Source of the DNA: PWXP01 sp034005525
Lineage (GTDB): Bacteria; Planctomycetota; Planctomycetia; Pirellulales; Thermoguttaceae
Direction of reading: 5' to 3'
DNA length: 64,000 nucleotides
Assembly: GCA_034005525.1 (NCBI GenBank)
Contig: JAVEUP010000009.1
Span: 20,279-84,278, forward strand
Under the pieces are notes generated by a model. The model did not search any database. It was not told the DNA's origin and saw nothing but the letters and a program-made list of their open reading frames with translations. Numbering within the stretch: the stretch's first letter is position 1; each line of letters opens with the position of its first letter. The position numbers and the translations under genes are program-made. This document shows positions 59,286 through 64,000 of the stretch, piece by piece.

Positions 59286-61309
59286 TACTCGAGAAGCTTA
59301 CGCTCGACAACTTCGGGCTGTACCGCGGTGAGCAATCGCTCAACCTGGCGCCCGATTCGCAGAATGGGAACCGGTTGCCCATCGTCCTCTTCGGCGGCAT
59401 CAATGGCGGGGGCAAGACGACGTTGCTGGACGCCGTCAAGCTTGTGCTCTACGGCTCGCGCGGCAACTACTCGAAGCGGTCGAGCATTGCGTACGACGAA
59501 TTCCTCCGCGGTTCGGTCAATCGCGATGTGCCGCTGAGTACCGGGGCGTCGGTCACGCTTGCGTTTCGCATTACGCTCGACGGTGAGGAGCATGCGTACG
59601 AGGTCCGCCGCGCATGGTATCAACGTGGCCGGACACTCCGCGAGCGCACGTTCGTGTCGAAAGACGGCGAGCCCGACACCTACCTGGCCGACCATTGGAC
59701 CGATTTTGTCGAAGAAGCCATCCCGCTGGGTGTTTCGCAACTGTTCTTCTTCGACGCGGAGCAAGTCCGGTTCCTGGCCGATGACGATACGGCCCAGGCT
59801 TCGCTCGGCGGCGCGATCAAATCGCTGCTTGGGCTCGATCTGGCCGAGCGGCTGATTACGGATGCCGCCGTCCTGGAATCGCGGTTTTCCGTGCAGACCG
59901 CAGGCGTGGATGACGACCCGGCCGTTGCCGGCTTCCAGGCTGAGATCGAGGCGCTGGTGGACGAACTGGTCAACAAGAAGGCCGAGCGTGCCGGCCTGGA
60001 GAACAACCGCCAACGGGCCGAAAACGCTCAGGCCGAGGCGGAAGAGGCCTTTGCGGCCATTGGCGGCAAGCATTGGCAGCAGCGGGATGCGCGCCGGCTG
60101 GCCCTTTCCGAACTGGTGAACCGGCGCGGCGCGATCGAGTCGGAGCTTGTGCAGCTTGCCGCCGGAGCGCTGCCCCTGTGCCTCATTCCCGAGGCGCTGG
60201 ACCGCGTTCGCGAGCAAGACTTGCGCGAGAAGCAGGCGGCCGAACATGCCGTGGTTCAGGATATTCTTGCCCAGCGCGACGCCCGCGTTCTGGAATCGCT
60301 CGCGGAGCTTGGCGTTGCGAACGCTGCGGTCAAGACAGTCCGCAAAGTGCTCGACGCCGACCGGCGCGCCCGGCGCAAGGAAAGCGACGTTCCCAAATGG
60401 GTGTGCTTCTCCGATGCAGCCCGCGGCCAGTTGCACGTTCTGCGCGATACGCAGATGAGCCAATTGCAGGAGCACGTCGCGAAGCTGTTGGGGCAACTCG
60501 AGGCGATTGTCCGCGACGTCGAGTCGGCGGAGCATTCCCTGGCGGCGATTCCCGACGACGCCGACGTGGCGGAGTACGTACGGCGGTTGCAGGAAACCAC
60601 GAAGGAACTGGCGGTGCTCAATGACCGTGCGGCACGCCTGGACGGGGAGATTGCGGCCATGCAGACGCAGCGCGACGGCTTGCAGCAGAAGCTGCTTGCC
60701 CGCAGGCGCGAGCGGGTGGAACTCGAACTTGCCAACGAGCAGGCGGCGCGTATGGTCAAGGTGGCCGTTCGTACGCAGGACACGATGCGGAAGTTCCTGG
60801 CGCGGGCGACGGCGGCGAAGATCGACCGGCTGTCGCACCGGGTGACGGAGTCGTTCCGGTTCCTGCTGCGGAAGAAGACGCTGGTCGATCACGTGCAGAT
60901 CGACCCGGCGACCTTTGCCATCGCACTGTTCGATGCGAAGGGGCGGTCGATTCCAAAGCAACGCCTTTCGGAGGGCGAGAAGCAGGTGTTCGCCATCTCG
61001 GTACTGTGGGGGCTGGCGCAGGCGTCGCCCCGGCCGCTGCCGGCGATTATCGATACGCCCATGGCACGACTCGATTCGGAGCACCGCCAGCACCTCGTGG
61101 AGCGGTACTTTCCGAACGCCAGCCACCAGGTGATCATCCTATCGACCGATACGGAGGTCGACCAAGACTTCTACGCGCAATTGCAGCCGCACATCGCCAG
61201 GGCATATCACCTGGACTACGACGAACGTACGAGGGTCACCTGCGCCCGCGAAGGATATTTTTGGGAGCCGAAGGCCGGCAACGCCGGCAAACGAAAGCAG
61301 CCGCGATGA
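59282..61309 (+). CDS. dndD: DndD, SMC-like ATPase
   Basis: 675 aa. Walker A FGGINGGGKTTLLDAVK (about 37-53), Q-loop region SQLFFFDAEQVRFLA, long coiled coil, ABC signature LSEGEKQVFAISVLWGL and Walker B AIIDTPMARLD. DndD has ATPase and nicking activity linked to the sulfur-insertion complex. There is no clear zinc-hook cysteine pair, unlike the ATPase of the effector operon. ATGA overlaps at both ends. Confidence 0.95.
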   Translation: MILEKLTLDNFGLYRGEQSLNLAPDSQNGNRLPIVLFGGINGGGKTTLLDAVKLVLYGSRGNYSKRSSIAYDEFLRGSVNRDVPLSTGASVTLAFRITLDGEEHAYEVRRAWYQRGRTLRERTFVSKDGEPDTYLADHWTDFVEEAIPLGVSQLFFFDAEQVRFLADDDTAQASLGGAIKSLLGLDLAERLITDAAVLESRFSVQTAGVDDDPAVAGFQAEIEALVDELVNKKAERAGLENNRQRAENAQAEAEEAFAAIGGKHWQQRDARRLALSELVNRRGAIESELVQLAAGALPLCLIPEALDRVREQDLREKQAAEHAVVQDILAQRDARVLESLAELGVANAAVKTVRKVLDADRRARRKESDVPKWVCFSDAARGQLHVLRDTQMSQLQEHVAKLLGQLEAIVRDVESAEHSLAAIPDDADVAEYVRRLQETTKELAVLNDRAARLDGEIAAMQTQRDGLQQKLLARRRERVELELANEQAARMVKVAVRTQDTMRKFLARATAAKIDRLSHRVTESFRFLLRKKTLVDHVQIDPATFAIALFDAKGRSIPKQRLSEGEKQVFAISVLWGLAQASPRPLPAIIDTPMARLDSEHRQHLVERYFPNASHQVIILSTDTEVDQDFYAQLQPHIARAYHLDYDERTRVTCAREGYFWEPKAGNAGKRKQPR

Positions 61310-61683
61310 TCAAGCAGATTCGACTATCGGCCCAAGCCCGCGATCAGTTGATCCGGCTGAAGACGCGTACGGGGATCGGGCAGTGGAACATTCTTTGCCG
61401 GTGGGCGTTGTGCGTGTCGCTGCGCGAGCCGACGCCGCCGTCGCCCATCGACGTGCCGGCCGATAGCAACGTGGAAATGACGTGGCTGGTGTTCGCAGGC
61501 GAATACCACGAGCTGTACCTGGCACTGCTGAAAGAACGATGCCTGCGGGATGGGGTGGAGGCGACGGATAAGGAACTGAACCGGCAGTTCCGCCTGCATT
61601 TGCATCGCGGGATTGCTTATCTCGCGAGCCCGAATACGGTACGGTCGATCGGGGATTTGATGCGGGTAGCTGGCCAGTCATGA
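61306..61683 (+). CDS. dndE: DndE, DNA-binding phosphorothioation protein
   Basis: 125 aa. KQIRLSAQARDQLIRLKTRTGIGQWNILCRWALCVSL matches the DndE fold start; the C-terminus has FRLHLHRGIAYLAS. DndE is reported to bind nicked dsDNA and assemble with DndC and DndD. Last gene of the operon; a TCAGGTG heptamer array begins just past the stop. Confidence 0.95.
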   Translation: MIKQIRLSAQARDQLIRLKTRTGIGQWNILCRWALCVSLREPTPPSPIDVPADSNVEMTWLVFAGEYHELYLALLKERCLRDGVEATDKELNRQFRLHLHRGIAYLASPNTVRSIGDLMRVAGQS

Positions 61684-61695
61684 AACCGGCCGGGG

Positions 61696-61727
61696 CAGGT
61701 GTCAGGTGTCAGGTGTCAGGTGTCAGG
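61696..61727. repeat. TCAGGTG heptamer array after dndE
   Basis: Four to five units of AGGTGTC in 7-bp phase, then AGAGGGGC-type hexamer repeats to about 61790. Same unit as, and inverted relative to, the array at 46214-46274. Confidence 0.85.
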
Positions 61728-61868
61728 GGCAGAGGGGCAGAGGGGCAGAGGGGAAGAGGGGAGGAAGGGGAAGGGACGCCGTACGGAGCTTTCGTGGTCG
61801 GTATGCCTCTCGGCCCCGCACCCCGCGCCTGCCTCCCTATCTTTCTGTCCCCATTTTTCTGTCACCAC

Positions 61869-61966
61869 CAACCACCAACTAGCAACCACCAACTAGCAAC
61901 CACCAACTAGCAACTAACAACTAGCAACTAGCAACTAACAACTAGCAACTAACAACTAGCAACCAT
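61869..61966. repeat. CAACTAG/CAACTAA/CAACCAC heptamer array
   Basis: Fourteen units in strict 7-bp phase. Units vary at the last three bases only (TAG, TAA, CAC, CAT). Non-coding. Confidence 0.9.
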
Positions 61967-61990
61967 CCCCCCTGGCCTCTTTTTGCGTCT

Positions 61991-62019
61991 TGCAATCCGG
62001 CGCCCCATCGGATATGCTT
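61991..62019 (+). promoter_or_regulatory. Sigma-70-like promoter upstream of the DUF1016 remnant
   Basis: TTGCAA (61991-61996), 17-bp spacer, TATGCT (62014-62019). Shares TTGCAATCCGGCG with the block at 30837. Confidence 0.6.
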
Positions 62020-62100
62020 ACCGATGTGTACGTATGTATAGATTCCCGCCAGCAACCAGCAACCGTTCCTCTGGGGGGGCGAATGTGAAAAACGCGAGAA

Positions 62101-62289
62101 TTGACCCCCAAAAAACACGAGGCCAGTACGACGGGCTGGTGGGGGGGCATTGCCGCCTTGCTGGAACAGTCCCGTTGCAGCTCGGCCCGCACGATCAACA
62201 GCATTCTGACGGCCACCTACGGGGAAATCGGCCGGCGGATCGTCGAATTCGAGCAAGGGGGCGAGGCGCGGGGTCTCTTCCGTTTCTAG
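62101..62289 (+). pseudogene. Truncated DUF1016 N-terminal (YhcG-like) gene
   Basis: About 62 codons resembling the N-terminal DUF1016 domain of YhcG-type PDDEXK nucleases: ALLEQSRCSSARTINSILTA, then TYGEIGRRIVEFEQGGEAR. The frame then enters a MITE (from about 62273) and stops. The C-terminal nuclease domain is missing, so the gene is inactive. Confidence 0.7.
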
Positions 62290-62443
62290 GTGCAGACAGC
62301 CTTTCTTCCAGGGACGGCACAGCGGCGTGTGCCTACTACATTGACGTGTGAAGGACGACACAGCGGGATGTGCCTGCTACATTGACGGTACGGCGGCGTG
62401 TGGCGGCTACATTGGTACGGCCGGCATCTGGAAACGGAAGAGC
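62273..62443. mobile_element. Family B-type MITE, enlarged copy
   Basis: CTCTTCCGTTTCTAGGTGCA at the left, GGAAACGGAAGAGC at the right, with three imperfect GTGYSBGCTACATTG-type tandem blocks inside instead of one. It interrupts the DUF1016 gene and ends next to the stop codon of the downstream minus-strand gene. Confidence 0.65.
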
Positions 62444-62445
62444 TA

Positions 62446-64000
62446 TTATGGAATCGGCTCTCCGCGAGAGGTGATGGATACCCGGGCGCGGGGCGCGGGT
62501 GATGGGGGCCCTTGGCAGGTGAACTCAAGCTGGTTGTCGCCTTCAGCGAGCTGCGGTAGTTGGCCGTCAAGCGGCACTTCCTTGAGCGGCTCGCCGGCGG
62601 GACCGTAGAGCCGGACGTCGCCCGCGGGACAGGCTTCCAGGTAGCTGCCGCTGGGAATCTCGACGGGGAACTCGACCGACGCGCCACCGATGGTCAACCG
62701 CGGGTTTACAAGTGAAACGGGCAGAAGCGGCAACGCACGGACGGGCCGCAAGTCCACCGCGATGGAATCCTCCGGCGGCAGATGGTTGCACCAAATCGTG
62801 AGCGATTCGACGGCCGCGTAGTTGACCGACTCGCGGTATACGTGATATCCGCCGTAGTAAGGCCAGGCATAGTCGGTGAAGCGTTCGGCGTCGGGCTCGA
62901 TCAGCTCGAAGTAACGCCATCCTTCAAAATCGACGACGACGTAATGCTCGCCCCTGGCCCCGGTAATATGGTGCGGGCTTTGCACCTGGAAGTTCAGCAC
63001 CTGCCCCTTGCCGTCGCCCCGCACCCAAACACCCAGGCCCTGGTGCGGGCGGAGGTCGAGCGGCGGGTTGAACGTCTTCTTGAAGCTTGCCCACGTTCCG
63101 CGGCGCTCCTTGCCGGCGTTGGCGGCCGTCAGGCGGCCGACGATTTCCCCGCCGTCGGCGACCGGTTCCAGGCTTGCCGTGACCGCCGGCGCGGTTGCGC
63201 GCTCGGGGAACTCGCCGGGCGCGTCGAAGCGGGCCAGCGTCGGGTTGTCGTCGGCGTCGTAGGGACCGGCGGCCATCAGGGCCTCGATCCGGACGGACGG
63301 CGGCTGAGATTCGTGAGGGTTCGTGAACGTCCAGCGGTTGCTCCGCTCGTCGCTGCCGCCGACCTTGTGCCGGAGCATGTCGACCGGCCGGAACCGCCAT
63401 TGGTCGGCGCCGGCCTGCTCCAGGGTGAACTCGGCGCCCGGCTCGCGGAGCCGCGCCTTGACGTCCTCGGAAAAATAGCCTGCGTGGCGCAACTGTTCGT
63501 ACTGCTTGACGATGGCGGCCAGCCGCTGGTGGCCGAGCAGTGCGGGGTTGTAGCCCATCAGCGAGAGGCCGGAATCGGTTCCGAGGGCCTTGCCGCACCA
63601 GTATTCGATGTCGTCGGGGAACGTGGGCTCGCCGTGCGGCGGCTGCCAGGTCTTGAACGCCCACCAGCCCAGATGAGTCGGCAGGAACATCCGGTCGATA
63701 TGCCGATTCGAAATGACGTGCTGGTCGATGAACCGTTTGTGCGCCCGGTTGGGATGGTCCCATGCACCGTGCCGGGACCGCAATACCCACAGATGGTGGT
63801 GGAAGGTGCTGTACTCCATGGCAGCCGGCCGTTCGAGCCGCTTCCACAACTCCCACACGAACTTTGTGCCGTAGTGCCACGAGCTCTCCCGCCCGCCGAG
63901 CGTATGTAGCCGTTCACGGTCCGAGGGTGCGACAGGCACCCCAATAGAACGGCAAGCACTTGGCTTGTAACATACGGGAACCGTGCTTGTCAAGTTCCCG
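62446..64000 (-). CDS. Partial large protein, possibly carbohydrate-active
   Basis: The frame is open to the right edge, so the start is not in the window or the 5' end is disrupted. About 515 residues are visible. Early: SSWHYGTKFVWELWKRL and EYSTFHHHLWVLRSRHG, a region rich in aromatics and histidines. The C-terminal half (FNPPLDLRPHQGLGVWVRGD, HYVVVDFEGWRYFELIEPD) resembles a galactose-binding-like jelly roll. No family is confidently recognised; a secreted glycoside-processing enzyme is possible. The first 25 or so residues look unlike the rest and may lie in a repeat-derived junction (AGCCGTTCACGG at 63909-63920). Confidence 0.65.
   Translation of the reverse strand, partial: GNLTSTVPVCYKPSACRSIGVPVAPSDRERLHTLGGRESSWHYGTKFVWELWKRLERPAAMEYSTFHHHLWVLRSRHGAWDHPNRAHKRFIDQHVISNRHIDRMFLPTHLGWWAFKTWQPPHGEPTFPDDIEYWCGKALGTDSGLSLMGYNPALLGHQRLAAIVKQYEQLRHAGYFSEDVKARLREPGAEFTLEQAGADQWRFRPVDMLRHKVGGSDERSNRWTFTNPHESQPPSVRIEALMAAGPYDADDNPTLARFDAPGEFPERATAPAVTASLEPVADGGEIVGRLTAANAGKERRGTWASFKKTFNPPLDLRPHQGLGVWVRGDGKGQVLNFQVQSPHHITGARGEHYVVVDFEGWRYFELIEPDAERFTDYAWPYYGGYHVYRESVNYAAVESLTIWCNHLPPEDSIAVDLRPVRALPLLPVSLVNPRLTIGGASVEFPVEIPSGSYLEACPAGDVRLYGPAGEPLKEVPLDGQLPQLAEGDNQLEFTCQGPPSPAPRARVSITSRGEPIP

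Noticed and set aside
59282..61309. DndD and the ATPase at 48527 as duplicates of one gene
   Set aside because: They differ in hook cysteines, operon and overall sequence; only the ABC-ATPase core is shared.

Overview
High-GC bacterial chromosome fragment, most likely from a member of the Planctomycetota. The evidence is a set of family signatures: Tat-exported Gfo/Idh/MocA oxidoreductases and an exported aldo/keto reductase, a ThuA/DUF1080 protein, a CSPTR sulfatase, a PKD/golvesin surface protein, a bacterial SET-domain protein, and many short palindromic MITE-like elements between genes. No rRNA was seen; there is one tRNA with a CAU anticodon.

Layout. (1) 0-10 kb: the end of a gene with an in-frame TGA followed by a SECIS-like hairpin (selenoprotein candidate), an exported aldo/keto reductase, a scar joining IS91-transposase and DUF1080 remnants, a leaderless AAA/DUF4143 ATPase, then a minus-strand sugar-metabolism set (ThuA-DUF1080, two tandem Gfo/Idh/MocA proteins, an M23-like/PKD/golvesin protein). 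(2) 10-24.6 kb: an apparent acyl or amino-lipid locus: RND/MMPL exporter, GT2 glycosyltransferase, thioester-reductase-like SDR, condensation-type acyltransferase and three tandem FemAB/GNAT paralogues, divergent from a PigE-like acyl-thioester reductase/class III aminotransferase fusion and a methyltransferase. (3) 25-32.5 kb: UvrD/PcrA helicase, SET protein, YceH (DUF480), acetate kinase and a secreted HExxH protein. (4) 32.6-40 kb: a dedicated fatty-acid cassette (KAS II, ACP, two CrtI-like flavoproteins, FabZ, FabI, MFS), reminiscent of the cassettes proposed for ladderane synthesis. (5) 40-46.2 kb: greA, sulfatase, histidine kinase, tRNA, a hemolysin III/AdipoR-type protein, and a dense cluster of MITEs.

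(6) 46.3-61.7 kb: a complete DNA phosphorothioation (Dnd) island. dndBCDE runs rightward. A small ORF plus dndA runs leftward from overlapping divergent promoters. A second leftward operon encodes a sigma-region-4-like DNA-binding protein, a PLD/helicase restriction enzyme, a 59-aa protein, an SMC-like ATPase and Dnd-associated protein 4, followed by a Dnd-associated methyltransferase. No DndFGH genes are in the window. Heptamer arrays sharing the unit TCAGGTG follow the stop codons of both outermost genes, so they bracket the island in inverted orientation.

(7) 61.7-64 kb: heptamer arrays, a truncated DUF1016 (YhcG-like) gene cut by a MITE, and part of a large protein of unknown function running off the right edge. 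Three MITE families are well supported: two intact 101-bp copies with exact 8-bp target duplications, and a ~146-bp family of which one copy separates yceH from ackA. Coordinates and motifs were read by eye; family names rest on remembered motifs, not on searches.
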